A stretch of DNA of 64,000 nucleotides from UBA9732 sp963599445 (GCA_963599445.1 CAVBWZ010000007.1:1-64000); one strand, 5' to 3'; shown: positions 24,237 to 33,691, counted from the first letter of the stretch. The notes: generated from the sequence alone by a model not told the origin. Numbers and translations are program-made.

Positions 24237-26936
24237 TCACAGGCTTATCACAAGGCGGTTCGTGCCATTCCCATAGGCATAGTCACCGCTCTTCATGGCA
24301 GCCTTCACAAGGCAAAGCGATATCTCATCACCCTCTTCCAAAGGATTGTACTTCTCTCCCTGCCACTTGAAACGCATCTCAAGCACATCCTTTTCTCCAT
24401 CGTACTCTACGGCAAGTTCCAAAGGGAAAGGAGAAGGACAATTTGGAAGTATGTTGACAGCGACAAGCTCTTCGAAAAGACGCCTAAGGTTCCTTGTTCT
24501 CTTGACGCCAAGCATGTTCTTCTCGCCAAAGGCCTGCAGCTTCTCGTTCATTGCAATGAAGTCGTAGTCCTTGGATTCGACCAAGAGGGAAAGGACCTTG
24601 AGGCGTTTGACAAACGACCTCGTCCTGTCCTTTTCAGGATGGTCGAATATCTGCCCAGGTGTTCCGTCCTCATATATGACGCCCTCGTCCATGTAGAAGA
24701 TGCGGGTGGAGACGTCACGGGCGAACTTCATCTCATGGGTGACGATCATCATCGTCATACCTTCTTTTGCAAGCTCCTTCATGACGGACAGGACCTCTCC
24801 AACCATCGTGGGATCAAGGGCAGATGTCGGCTCGTCGAAAAGGACTATCTCAGGCTCCATGGCCAAGGTACGTGCAATTGCCACACGCTGCTTCTGACCA
24901 CCGGACAGCTCGTCAGGGAAGGAGAAGGCCTTCTCCGCCATTCCAACCATCCTCAAAAGCCTCATCGCCTTTCCATAGGCAACATCCTTGCTTTCCTTCT
25001 TGAGAAGCATTGGAGCCAAAGTGACGTTCTCTATCACATTGAGATGTCCAAATAGGTTGAAGCTTTGGAAAACCATACCCATCCTGCGCCTCAGCACTTT
25101 CAAGTCTGTGTTCTTGTCGCCAGTGTCATGGCCAAAGACCTTGATCGTACCACTTGTAGGGGTCTCCAAACGGTTTATGCATCGCATCAGAGTAGACTTT
25201 CCGGTTCCGGATGGGCCTATGATCGTTATGACCTCGCCCTTCCTTATGGTGGTGTTCACATCCCTAAGAGGCGTTATGTTTGGATACTCCTTCCTCAAAT
25301 GCTCCACTTCTATGAGCACAGGCCTTTCGCCTGTGGAACCACCACTGTTTTCGGGCTTACCTTCCTGGCTCTCCACATATTCACCTTCATGGAAGCCAAC
25401 CCTCTTTCTCTTCTTTGGGTCTATCCTTATCTCTATGCGACCCACAAGGAACCCAATCAAGGACGAAAGGGCGAAATAGATGGCGGCTACCGCCAAAAGC
25501 GGGAAGAAAGCCTCGTATGTGCGGCTTCTTATGATGTCGCCGGCCTTAGTCAGATCCTGTATTGCAATATAGCCAACGACTGAGGTCAGCTTCATCATAC
25601 CCACGATCTCACCCTTGTAGAGGGGAAGGATGTGGGAGAGGGCCTGCGGCATGATTATACGTCCAAAGACGGAGACCTTGCCGAGCCCAAGGGCTGTGGA
25701 AGCCTCCCACTGGCCTTTGTCAACGGCGTTGATTCCTGTTTGGAGGATACCTGCAACGGAAACGGAGAAGATGATCGAGAACGCCACTATAGCCACGGCT
25801 ATAGGAGAGGCGTTCACCGAACCAAACACGACGAAGTAGACGATAAGCAGCACAACCAAGGCAGGAACCCCTGTCATGAGAGACGAGAAGGCCCTTGCAA
25901 TGGTGTTGAGGCAGCGTTTTCTGCTTCTGAGAAGAAGCATAAGGAAGAAGCCCAACACTGTACCTGCTACGGCGGAGCAACCTGATATCAGAAGGGTAAC
26001 GCCCAATCCTTTGAGGATGAGCTTCCATCTCCCTTCCTTCACGAAGGTCTTGTCAAAGCTCTCCTTCACCTTGTCAAGGAAGCTCCTTTCATCCTTCTCC
26101 GAGCCATCCGCAGAACCCGGAACGTTCTCGCTGCGGCACACGAAGACGTTTCCTCCCTTGTAGTGGGTGACTGGAAAATCGACCTCCTTGGCACGTTCCT
26201 CTGTGATTGAAATGCAGCCGGAGGCGACATCGGCCTTGCCAGTCTGGACGAGGTTTATGATGGATGAGAATGTCGTGGTGGAGATATCGACGCCCATGTC
26301 AAGCCTGTCTGCAATCATAAGGGCAAGTTCCACTTCGTACCCTGCGGCGTTTCCGGTGGAGTCCATATAGCTCATTGGGTATACGCTTGGTTCGTATGCA
26401 TACCTGAGCGTCCCGTTGGCCCGTTTCCCAATGTCATATGAAGACCAATCGACGTGCATCTTCTCTTCGTCGCCGGAAAGCCACTTCTCCCTTAGGGCTG
26501 CAAGCGTGCCGTCCTGAGAGAATTCTGTGATGACAACTGAAAACCTATCCGTCAGTGCGCTGCCTTTCTTCAATATGAAACCATAGCTGTCGGAGACGAT
26601 GACTTCAGGGAAGATTGCAAACTCCTTCCTTTGGCCAGTAACCACGTTTGCTATTGGTTCGTCTACGATTGAGGCATCCACATCGCCTCGTTTGAGGGCT
26701 TCGAGGGCTCCGGCCTGGTCATCGTAGTAATGCCATTTTATGCCATCCACGACATTGTCCACAGCCCTATCCACCACAGTGCCTGTAATGCAGGCTATGT
26801 CATGTCCTGAGAAATCCTCCTTGGAAGTGAACACCAAAGAAGACGAACCTTGGTCGTTGCTGCAACCTGCAAGAGAGATCGAAAGAAAGACTGCAAGAGC
26901 CACTGCTGCTAGAACTTGGATTCCTAATCGTTTCAT
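24237..26936 (-). CDS. All-in-one amino-acid ABC transporter with C-terminal HATPase-like domain
   Basis: 899 aa fusion. Lipobox LAGC (C25); solute-binding module 33-270 in swapped lobe order (lobe 2 at 33-155, ending DGTLAALREKW; lobe 1 at 175-270, PMSYMDSTGNAAGYEVELA). Membrane permease 300-505 with the EAA loop at 411-431. ATPase 541-785: Walker A GPSGTGKST (574-582), signature LSGGQ (677-681), Walker B LFDEP (699-703), H734. The last ~120 residues are extra: an N-box-like LFEELVAVN (820-828) and RFKWQGEKYNPLEE (855-868), which parallels the HATPase of the SpoIIE protein in the same operon but lacks its G2 glycines. Probably polar amino acid uptake with intramolecular regulation. AAGGAG is 5 nt upstream; 14 bp after the symporter gene. 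Confidence 0.9.
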   Translation of the reverse strand: MKRLGIQVLAAVALAVFLSISLAGCSNDQGSSSLVFTSKEDFSGHDIACITGTVVDRAVDNVVDGIKWHYYDDQAGALEALKRGDVDASIVDEPIANVVTGQRKEFAIFPEVIVSDSYGFILKKGSALTDRFSVVITEFSQDGTLAALREKWLSGDEEKMHVDWSSYDIGKRANGTLRYAYEPSVYPMSYMDSTGNAAGYEVELALMIADRLDMGVDISTTTFSSIINLVQTGKADVASGCISITEERAKEVDFPVTHYKGGNVFVCRSENVPGSADGSEKDERSFLDKVKESFDKTFVKEGRWKLILKGLGVTLLISGCSAVAGTVLGFFLMLLLRSRKRCLNTIARAFSSLMTGVPALVVLLIVYFVVFGSVNASPIAVAIVAFSIIFSVSVAGILQTGINAVDKGQWEASTALGLGKVSVFGRIIMPQALSHILPLYKGEIVGMMKLTSVVGYIAIQDLTKAGDIIRSRTYEAFFPLLAVAAIYFALSSLIGFLVGRIEIRIDPKKRKRVGFHEGEYVESQEGKPENSGGSTGERPVLIEVEHLRKEYPNITPLRDVNTTIRKGEVITIIGPSGTGKSTLMRCINRLETPTSGTIKVFGHDTGDKNTDLKVLRRRMGMVFQSFNLFGHLNVIENVTLAPMLLKKESKDVAYGKAMRLLRMVGMAEKAFSFPDELSGGQKQRVAIARTLAMEPEIVLFDEPTSALDPTMVGEVLSVMKELAKEGMTMMIVTHEMKFARDVSTRIFYMDEGVIYEDGTPGQIFDHPEKDRTRSFVKRLKVLSLLVESKDYDFIAMNEKLQAFGEKNMLGVKRTRNLRRLFEELVAVNILPNCPSPFPLELAVEYDGEKDVLEMRFKWQGEKYNPLEEGDEISLCLVKAAMKSGDYAYGNGTNRLVISL

Positions 26937-26950
26937 GTTTTCTCCTTCCC

Positions 26951-28537
26951 CTAACTCCGTCTAAGGGTCTCCTTATCAAGCATGTTCAATCCGCCTGAGG
27001 CCATCACAGCCTCTACCTGCAGACATGTGAGGTTGTTGGCTGTCATTATGAAGTCTATTATCGAGTTGATGGCCACGGCTATGGCTACCGCCTCCATTGG
27101 AATGGATAGCTGCGTGAACATAACGGTGTAGCACGTAAGGGCGCCTCCTGGAATTGGAGGGGCAGCCATGGACAAAAGGCTTGTCACTATGACCATGGTC
27201 ACAATCCAAGCAGGAGTGATTGCAACTCCATAGTTCTCCGCCATGCAAAGGCAGACTGCTGTAAAGCCAATGAGAGCTCCCGGTTTGAATATCACCTGTC
27301 CCAAAGGGACTGCGAAATGGGAGATCGTCTCGGGTATACCCAGTTTCTTCTCGCACGTCTCCATATTGGTGGCGAATGCAGCCGCAGATGATGCGGTCGT
27401 GACGCCTATCAGGAATGTTGGAAGAAGCTTCCTGACAAGCATTCCAAAACCAACCTTGTACCTTATCGAAAGGACGGCTATGAAGACGAGGCTCAGCACG
27501 GGGCAAAGGACGAAGGTGATTGCCAAAGCCTTGAATATCCCAACCATTCCAGAACCAAAATCAGATCCCATCAGAGAGAACAGGGAGAAGAACACGAACA
27601 CAGGGATGAGGGAGCTTATGGCCTCCATGAGAAGGCTAACGACCTCGTTCATCTGTTCTATGATGGCTCGGGCGGCGGACACCCGGTCTCCTAGAATCAA
27701 CAGGGCGAATCCAACTGCAGCACCTAGGAATATTATCTGAAGGGTGTTCCCCTCAAGGAAGGGAGAGACTATGTTGCTTGGAACTATGTCAAGGACGATT
27801 TTGTATATCTCCGAAAACCCAGAGAGGGACGCACCGTCCAAGGAGAACTCCAATGGAAAGAACCACACGATGAAGCCCGTCGCTATAGCATCCACCAAAA
27901 AGGTCAGGATCACGAAACGTGAGATCACCCTTTTGCCAATCCTCCCCATTGCAGACATGTCCCCAACGTTGAATATCCCCCAGCAGATGGCAAGGAAGAT
28001 CATTGGAGACGAAATGGAGCACAGGAGGTTCAGGATTAGACTGAAAAGCGGATCCGTCACAGCTCTGATGGCACCCTGAACTCCACTGGGAAGAAGCCTC
28101 TGCAAAAGACCAAGAAGAACAGCAAGCACAATGGCGACGACAAGCCTTTGCATCTGCCCTGTCTTCTGCTTCTTCCTAAGGTACACGCCAAGGGTGTTCT
28201 CTCCGTTGCTATAGCCCTTGTTCAGATTCAGACCTGCCTGTGCAAGCAGCTTGTTCGAAAGCGCGTAGTCCTCCAGATCCTCCCCTGGAGCAATCTCTGG
28301 ACCTCTTACACGAATCTCTGCATAGTCCTTCCCAAGCCTTCTTCTTGCAACATATGCGACAGGGGCCTCTGGAATGGAGCTAAGCCATTTTTCGAGAATC
28401 TCCTCAAGGGATAGTCTAAGCCTTATGCAGTCCTTCTTGTCGACACAGGCCTCTGTCAGCGTCTGCGAAAACTCATCGGAAACCCTGTCTATCGTCTCCA
28501 ACGACAACTTGTATTCCCTTTTCTTTGCTGTAACCAT
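26951..28537 (-). CDS. DAACS-type amino acid/dicarboxylate symporter with N-terminal HATPase-like domain
   Basis: 528 aa. Residues 1-125 are soluble: an N-box-like RLRLSLEEILEKW (39-51) and a closing GYSNGENTLGVYLRKK (108-123) resemble the HATPase domains of the neighbouring proteins. Residues 130-528 are a glutamate/dicarboxylate-transporter-like membrane domain with the serine-rich hairpin (TTASSAAAFATN). Two key motifs differ: the NMDGT cation/substrate box after PLG reads IFKPG, and the helix-8 arginine that holds acidic side chains is methionine (DFIMTANN), while its Asp and Asn remain. So the substrate is probably not acidic and the coupling ion uncertain. Start and SpoIIE stop overlap as TGATG. 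Confidence 0.85.
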   Translation of the reverse strand: MVTAKKREYKLSLETIDRVSDEFSQTLTEACVDKKDCIRLRLSLEEILEKWLSSIPEAPVAYVARRRLGKDYAEIRVRGPEIAPGEDLEDYALSNKLLAQAGLNLNKGYSNGENTLGVYLRKKQKTGQMQRLVVAIVLAVLLGLLQRLLPSGVQGAIRAVTDPLFSLILNLLCSISSPMIFLAICWGIFNVGDMSAMGRIGKRVISRFVILTFLVDAIATGFIVWFFPLEFSLDGASLSGFSEIYKIVLDIVPSNIVSPFLEGNTLQIIFLGAAVGFALLILGDRVSAARAIIEQMNEVVSLLMEAISSLIPVFVFFSLFSLMGSDFGSGMVGIFKALAITFVLCPVLSLVFIAVLSIRYKVGFGMLVRKLLPTFLIGVTTASSAAAFATNMETCEKKLGIPETISHFAVPLGQVIFKPGALIGFTAVCLCMAENYGVAITPAWIVTMVIVTSLLSMAAPPIPGGALTCYTVMFTQLSIPMEAVAIAVAINSIIDFIMTANNLTCLQVEAVMASGGLNMLDKETLRRS

Positions 28538-31353
28538 CAGCTTGGAACCTCAAAGCTCTTTCTCAAGGAGAGCCTGTTGTAGCCGTCCATATACTCATAC
28601 GAGACCTGATCCATGGTCTTCTTCACCATGAAGATTCCAAGACCACCAATCTCACGCTCTTCCGCTGAAAGGGTTATGTCAGGGTCCTTCGTCTCCAATG
28701 GATTGTAAGGGCGACCATTGTCCATGAATACGAGCTGTACTGTATTGTTCAGCACGGAGCACTCGACCTTGGCGGTGGTGGCCCCACTGTACAATCGTAT
28801 GTTGGAGTAGATTTCATCCACGGCAATGCTCATCTTCCTTATGATCTTCACAGGGACATCGCTTGCTTCAAGCCTCTCTTCCACAAAACCCAGAAGAGTC
28901 TCCATGTTCTCTTCCTTTGGATCGAGGGAGATGCAAGCCTTCTCCTTCAGGCGAAGTGAGAGCATGGTCATGTCATCGAACTGAGGGGCTTCGCCCACGA
29001 ACTCGTCCACATCCTTCTTCACAGCATGACATATCTCTTTGGCATTCATACCAACAAGACCGTTCAGGCACTTCTCAAGACGCTCGTCTCCATAGAGTTC
29101 GTTCCTGCTGTTGGTGGCCTCGGTCACCCCGTCAGTGTACAGGAAGATTTCATCTCCAGGCATAAGGGAGAGCTCTCCCAAACGGTACTTCACACCCTCC
29201 ATGCCGGCAAGGACGAAGCCTGGCCTAGTCTTGAAGAACTCGAATCTGCCGCCCTTGTGCCTGACAAGAGGAGGGTTGTGGCCTGCATTCGCAAACGTCA
29301 CGACGTTTGTTCTGAAATCAAGGATACCCATCCAACAGGTAACGAACATCTCAGCTTCGTTGTTCTCGCACAAGTCCCTATTCGCCCTAGTGAGGATGAG
29401 GGCCACATCGCTTTCGCTGTCTGCATGGCTCTTGATGATAGTCTTGGCCTTCATCATGAACATTGCAGCGGAGATCCCCTTTCCGGAGACATCGGCTATA
29501 AGGAAAGCAAGTCTATTGTCATCAAGGAGATAGAAGTCATAGAAGTCCCCTCCAACCTCCTTGGCGGTGTCCATGGTTGCGAATATGTCGAAGTCTGTCC
29601 TATCAGGGAAAGCGGGGAATACGGATGGGAGCGTGGACAACTGTATCGTCCTTGCGAATTCAAGCTCCTTGTCTATCCGGGCCGCAGCCTCCTTGATGTA
29701 GCCCTTGAGGGTCTGGACGGTCGAATTGATGTCGTCTGAAAGCGAGACGAACTCCTTGTTGGTCCGCACGTCCACGGATACGTTCAGGTTTCCACCGGTT
29801 ATCTCCTCCAACGAGGAGTTAATCTTCTGGATGTTCTCGACGACGAGCTTCTTCACAAGGAAGTAGATGAGAAGGAAAAGGAAGGCGAACACCATGATCA
29901 TTATGAACACCGTGGTGTACAACGACATATCTCGTCCGAACACGACCTCGTCCATGGGCATCACGCCTATTATATAATAGCCTTCCGTAACGCCATACAT
30001 CACAAGGGAATCCTCTCCATAGACCGATTCCCTTGAGAGCTGCCATTCGCCACCGACCTCCGTCTTGAGGCCTGTAGTCGCATACAGGCTCTCCCCTTCG
30101 TGTCCGTTTGGGTCGCTCACAAGATTGAAGCTGTTGTTGGCTATGAGCATGAAGCCGTTCTCGCCCACGTGTCTGTTTCTCGTAAGCCCTTCGACCCTTT
30201 CGTCTATATCCCTCTGGAAACGCTGTGAATTGTACCCCACCTGTACGAAACCACCTCCTGTCAGGGTGGATGCAGCGTATTTCATGGCAACGCCGGCCTT
30301 ATGGGATACCGTCTGATATCGCTGGACAAGCTCATCAGTACCGTCCAGAAGGACAAGGAACTCCTTGGACTGTTCACCGCTTGCCATATCGAATCCATAG
30401 TAGATGAGCGTCGTACTCTCTACGATTATGCCGTTTTCGTCTATGATGCTTATCTCCGAGACATCGTATTTTTTGAGAAGCTCAACAAGTGCGGCTCTGT
30501 TCAGAGTTTCAAGACCTTCCACCTCTTCCTTTATGGCCCTTGTAAGGGCAAGGAGGTTCTCATCGGAAGCATCGTTGATATCGTCCCTGACATCCTCTAT
30601 GTACAGGCTGAGCATGCTCTCGGCATCGCTGTAGGCAAGCCTCGTCTCAAGGACGTATATGAAAAGGAAGGAGACGACGAACGCTAGGACGACACAGCAA
30701 AGAAGCCAACGGGAGAACGCCTCCGCAAGCCTAAGCCTATCCTTACTTCTTTCGTTGTGCCTGAAATCCCCGGAGAGGATGGAGACTGCGAGCATGGAGA
30801 GCAAGACAGCAAGACCGTTGATTGCAATCATTGGAAGCGTTGCACTCTCGACAAGAAGGAACGATTCCCTCACGTTCTGCATGTTCGTAAGGAACACAAG
30901 CAGCATGTTCACCACTTCCAAAACAAAGGCTATGGCCATGCCGTAGAACAATGAAGGCCTCTTGTCATCGAACATCCACTTCCTTAGAGCGGCTCCCACA
31001 ACGCCAGCGAGAACGGTTGTGAGGCTTGCACCAAGGGAGGTGTACGTATCCCCCTTCAGGAACCTTCCAACTCCTCCAATGACACCAGCGACAAGACCGG
31101 ATGGAGCTCCAAAGACCAAGCCTGATGTCAGAACACAGGCATCCCTTGCACTTATCAGAGCTCCTCCAAGAGGCACGCTCAGTTTCGTTGAGGCTACGGC
31201 AGCCCACCCAAAGACAAGACCAAAGATGATTTCCCTGGCGATTTTCCTCTTTGAGAAAAACGAAGACCTGCTGCTCCATCTATTGCACCAATACATAAGA
31301 CAGGTGACGACGGAAGGAAGCAAAGTCAGGAGGACAAGTTGTACATATACCAT
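28537..31353 (-). CDS. Membrane SpoIIE-type serine phosphatase with sensor and HATPase domains
   Basis: 938 aa. Order: LytS-like 5TM module (about 40-195), helix 215-235, extracellular dCache-like sensor (240-475), helix 480-500, HAMP (500-555), PP2C/SpoIIE phosphatase (590-803) with GGDFYD 601-606, ADVSGKG 620-626, YTDGVTEA 739-746 and DDMT 793-796, then HATPase (811-935) with N-box VDEIYSNI, DNGRPYNP 878-885 and GGLGI 903-907. The family dephosphorylates STAS antagonists; the HATPase may be the opposing kinase, so both activities could sit in one receptor. The upstream gene encodes a STAS protein. Start ATG 31353 is the only start codon after the STAS stop; its ribosome site is weak. Confidence 0.92.
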   Translation of the reverse strand: MVYVQLVLLTLLPSVVTCLMYWCNRWSSRSSFFSKRKIAREIIFGLVFGWAAVASTKLSVPLGGALISARDACVLTSGLVFGAPSGLVAGVIGGVGRFLKGDTYTSLGASLTTVLAGVVGAALRKWMFDDKRPSLFYGMAIAFVLEVVNMLLVFLTNMQNVRESFLLVESATLPMIAINGLAVLLSMLAVSILSGDFRHNERSKDRLRLAEAFSRWLLCCVVLAFVVSFLFIYVLETRLAYSDAESMLSLYIEDVRDDINDASDENLLALTRAIKEEVEGLETLNRAALVELLKKYDVSEISIIDENGIIVESTTLIYYGFDMASGEQSKEFLVLLDGTDELVQRYQTVSHKAGVAMKYAASTLTGGGFVQVGYNSQRFQRDIDERVEGLTRNRHVGENGFMLIANNSFNLVSDPNGHEGESLYATTGLKTEVGGEWQLSRESVYGEDSLVMYGVTEGYYIIGVMPMDEVVFGRDMSLYTTVFIMIMVFAFLFLLIYFLVKKLVVENIQKINSSLEEITGGNLNVSVDVRTNKEFVSLSDDINSTVQTLKGYIKEAAARIDKELEFARTIQLSTLPSVFPAFPDRTDFDIFATMDTAKEVGGDFYDFYLLDDNRLAFLIADVSGKGISAAMFMMKAKTIIKSHADSESDVALILTRANRDLCENNEAEMFVTCWMGILDFRTNVVTFANAGHNPPLVRHKGGRFEFFKTRPGFVLAGMEGVKYRLGELSLMPGDEIFLYTDGVTEATNSRNELYGDERLEKCLNGLVGMNAKEICHAVKKDVDEFVGEAPQFDDMTMLSLRLKEKACISLDPKEENMETLLGFVEERLEASDVPVKIIRKMSIAVDEIYSNIRLYSGATTAKVECSVLNNTVQLVFMDNGRPYNPLETKDPDITLSAEEREIGGLGIFMVKKTMDQVSYEYMDGYNRLSLRKSFEVPS

Positions 31354-31384
31354 GGCAGTCTCTTTTCCAGAGTTTCCTAAAGGG

Positions 31385-31681
31385 TTATTCGATTGTGAGG
31401 ATATCCACGAAACCCGTGACCTCAAAGACCTCCATGACGGTTTCGTTTACATTCTTTATCGTCATGGAACCCTGCTTGTTCATGATCTTCTGCATTGCCA
31501 GCAGGACTCTAAGACCTGCCGATGATATGTATTCAAGCTTCTCGAAATCGAACACGAGGCTGCTGATGCCGTCAATGCTTGAACGGACGTTCTCCTCCAA
31601 CTGAGGGGCGGTGGTTGTGTCCAGCCTTCCCTCTACAGCTATCAGCAGATCCTTTCCATTCAGTGTCTTTTTGATTTCCAT
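31385..31681 (-). CDS. STAS-domain anti-sigma factor antagonist
   Basis: 98 aa single STAS domain. The phosphorylation loop is YISSAGLRVLL with candidate phosphoserines S53/S54, and the strands EGRLDTTTAPQLEE and LVFDFEKLEYI fit SpoIIAA/RsbV-type proteins. Such proteins bind HATPase kinases when unphosphorylated and are reset by SpoIIE phosphatases. No sigma factor or classical anti-sigma kinase gene lies in the window; instead, HATPase-like domains occur on the SpoIIE protein and on three transporter proteins in the same operon. AGGAGAGG lies 8 nt upstream. Confidence 0.93.
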   Translation of the reverse strand: MEIKKTLNGKDLLIAVEGRLDTTTAPQLEENVRSSIDGISSLVFDFEKLEYISSAGLRVLLAMQKIMNKQGSMTIKNVNETVMEVFEVTGFVDILTIE

Positions 31682-31714
31682 AATATCGACCTCTCCTTAT
31701 CAGGCGTTTTTCAA

Positions 31715-32833
31715 TCACTTTCCAAGGGCGGCGGAAAGCCAAGGAGTAGAAGGCATCCAACTCTTGTCCATATAGGCTGCATCCACGACTTCTCCAAGGT
31801 TCTCTATCGTGATTCCCTCTTTTGACATGACCTCGTCCTGCCTTACTATCACCGATGGAATCTCCATCCACATTCCAGGACTCTCGTAGTAGCAGGAAGC
31901 GGCCTTGATGGAATCATAGTCTCCAGCCATCTCCAATGCAAGAACCCTTAGGGCGAACTCTCCATTGAGACTCCAGTTTGTGGTGGCACAGGCCTTCCAG
32001 TTGAGTCCTTCCTGCATATCCATGATGTCCAAGTTGGATATATCGACCGAAACGAGAGGAATGTTGCTTCCACTCTCCTTCAGAGCCTGATAGACACCTT
32101 GGGCATAGGCGTCGTAGCAACACCAAATTGCATCTATTTCACCATTCTCATACTTGGCAATGGCATCCTTCGCCACTTCCTTGATGGATTCCACGGCATT
32201 CAAATGGTCGCTTGGAGCTATCGTCTCAACGGTATTGATTCTTCCTACGGTCTCGTAGAGCCTATACCCAACCTCCCTGCGGTCGAATGCTGCGATATAT
32301 CCCTCTTCCTGGACCTTGAGGATGTTCACCCTCTCCTTGTTTGCAGTCTTCTCCGGATACATCGAAAGGATCTCTTCGACAAGCACAGCTGCAAGCCCGG
32401 AATCTCTCTGGAAGAACTGGACTACACCGTCTATGGTTCTCGTCCTGCCTTCCTCGTCCTTGAAGAATGTATCGAAGGTCGCAATCTTGAAGTTTGGATA
32501 CTTTTCCACGATGCTGGACAGGAACGACCAGGAGTATGACTCTCCCCCATGGGATACGACCACCCCGTCGTATCCTTCCTGTGCGCAAAGCTCAATCCTG
32601 TTTCTCCACTCTTCGTCGCTGTCGTTGCAGAAGAACGTATCTGCCGTCATGCCAAGCCTATGGGCAGACTCCTCAAAGGAATCGGCCCAAAGCTCGAAGA
32701 TCTGGGAAGGGGCCATGTACATGATGTATGCGACCTTCTTTCCCTCAGTGGGGTTCTTCAAGGAGACGCAGCTTGAGAAAGACATGACTACAACGAGTGC
32801 AGCCAAAACCAACAAAGCTATTCTTCTCTTCAT
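31715..32833 (-). CDS. Periplasmic-binding protein, ribose-type (type 1) lipoprotein
   Basis: 372 aa. N-terminal signal with lipobox-like SFSSC. The mature part matches sugar-type (Peripla_BP_4) binding proteins: AYIMYMAPSQIFELWADSFEESAHRLGM, then DGVVVSHGG, AYAQGVYQALKESG and VSVDIS. No matching sugar permease or ATPase is in the operon; every transporter around it is of amino-acid type. It may therefore deliver a ligand to the sensor of the SpoIIE protein rather than to a permease. Located 12 bp after the amino-acid binding protein gene and 33 bp before the STAS gene. Ligand unknown. Confidence 0.84.
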   Translation of the reverse strand: MKRRIALLVLAALVVVMSFSSCVSLKNPTEGKKVAYIMYMAPSQIFELWADSFEESAHRLGMTADTFFCNDSDEEWRNRIELCAQEGYDGVVVSHGGESYSWSFLSSIVEKYPNFKIATFDTFFKDEEGRTRTIDGVVQFFQRDSGLAAVLVEEILSMYPEKTANKERVNILKVQEEGYIAAFDRREVGYRLYETVGRINTVETIAPSDHLNAVESIKEVAKDAIAKYENGEIDAIWCCYDAYAQGVYQALKESGSNIPLVSVDISNLDIMDMQEGLNWKACATTNWSLNGEFALRVLALEMAGDYDSIKAASCYYESPGMWMEIPSVIVRQDEVMSKEGITIENLGEVVDAAYMDKSWMPSTPWLSAALGK

Positions 32834-32845
32834 TTCAAACCCTGG

Positions 32846-33661
32846 TTATTTGTCCATGTTGTTCATTGCTTCCTGGATTCTCTTCATGTCGAAGGACTTC
32901 GTTACATAAGAGATTCCATCCTTGTAGTACGAGGAGGTGACAAGAAGTTCTTCACGTTGAGAAGTATAGCCTTCCACGTTTCCATACCAGAAGATCACAT
33001 CTATCCTCTTGCTTGTAAGGGCGACGAGACGTGCATCTGCATCCACTTGGACGAACGTGAACGAAACACCCTTTGCCTTTGCTATCTCGTTCATGAGGGC
33101 GACGTTGAAGCCGGATGGCTTGCCGTCCGATGCAACGTAGTCCATTGGAGGAAGGTCTCCTGTGACACCAACTACATATGACTTGCCGGTCTTTGCAGTC
33201 TCGATGCCATCGTCGGAAACCGATATATTGGTGATGTATTCATCCACAAGCTTTTCCAACGTTCCATCGTCCGCTAGAGAGGTGATACCCTGCTCAAGTA
33301 TTTCAAAGAGCTCGCTGTCGTCCTTTCTTACAGCCATCCTTATCTCCGTAGGAACACCCTTTCCTCCAGGGGCCACGGTCAGGGAATCGTCCTGGGACTT
33401 GAGATAGTTGGCCACAGATGTTGGGACCAACAGATACTCGACGTTCCCTGCGTTCAGATCCAGAATCATGGAAGTAAGGTTCGTGTACTGCTTCCATTCC
33501 CCAAGGGCAGGATGTGGAAATATCTCAAGATCGGACGGCTCCTGCCAATTCATGATTCCGCATTCGATGTCATTGGTCGTAGCCTTCTCGCTGGAGGCAC
33601 CGGCGAACGCCAAGGAAAGAGACGTCAACAAAACCATAGCGATTACAAAAGCTTTTTTCAT
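32846..33661 (-). CDS. Amino-acid-type solute-binding protein with swapped lobes
   Basis: About 271 aa. Signal peptide MKKAFVIAMVLLTSLSLAFA; no lipobox cysteine. The sequence contains both halves of an SBP_bac_3 protein but in reverse order: the lobe-2-like part comes first (ILDLNAGNVEYLLVPTSVANY ... SLADDGTLEKLVDEY, ~65-145) and the lobe-1 part second (VGVTGDLPPMDYVASDGKPS ... GFNVALMNEIAKAKG, ~160-265). The same order occurs in the downstream ABC fusion. Partner permease and ATPase genes are immediately upstream, so this is likely the binding protein of that ABC system. Start ATG 33661 has GGAG 8 nt upstream; a TTG two codons earlier is rejected. Confidence 0.8.
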   Translation of the reverse strand: MKKAFVIAMVLLTSLSLAFAGASSEKATTNDIECGIMNWQEPSDLEIFPHPALGEWKQYTNLTSMILDLNAGNVEYLLVPTSVANYLKSQDDSLTVAPGGKGVPTEIRMAVRKDDSELFEILEQGITSLADDGTLEKLVDEYITNISVSDDGIETAKTGKSYVVGVTGDLPPMDYVASDGKPSGFNVALMNEIAKAKGVSFTFVQVDADARLVALTSKRIDVIFWYGNVEGYTSQREELLVTSSYYKDGISYVTKSFDMKRIQEAMNNMDK

Positions 33662-33691
33662 TTCCAAATCTCCTATATCCTATTCATGCTT

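Noticed and set aside
31354..31425. Longer SpoIIE-protein start at 31425
   Set aside because: That codon is TTG inside the STAS gene, without a ribosome site; ATG 31353 follows the STAS stop.
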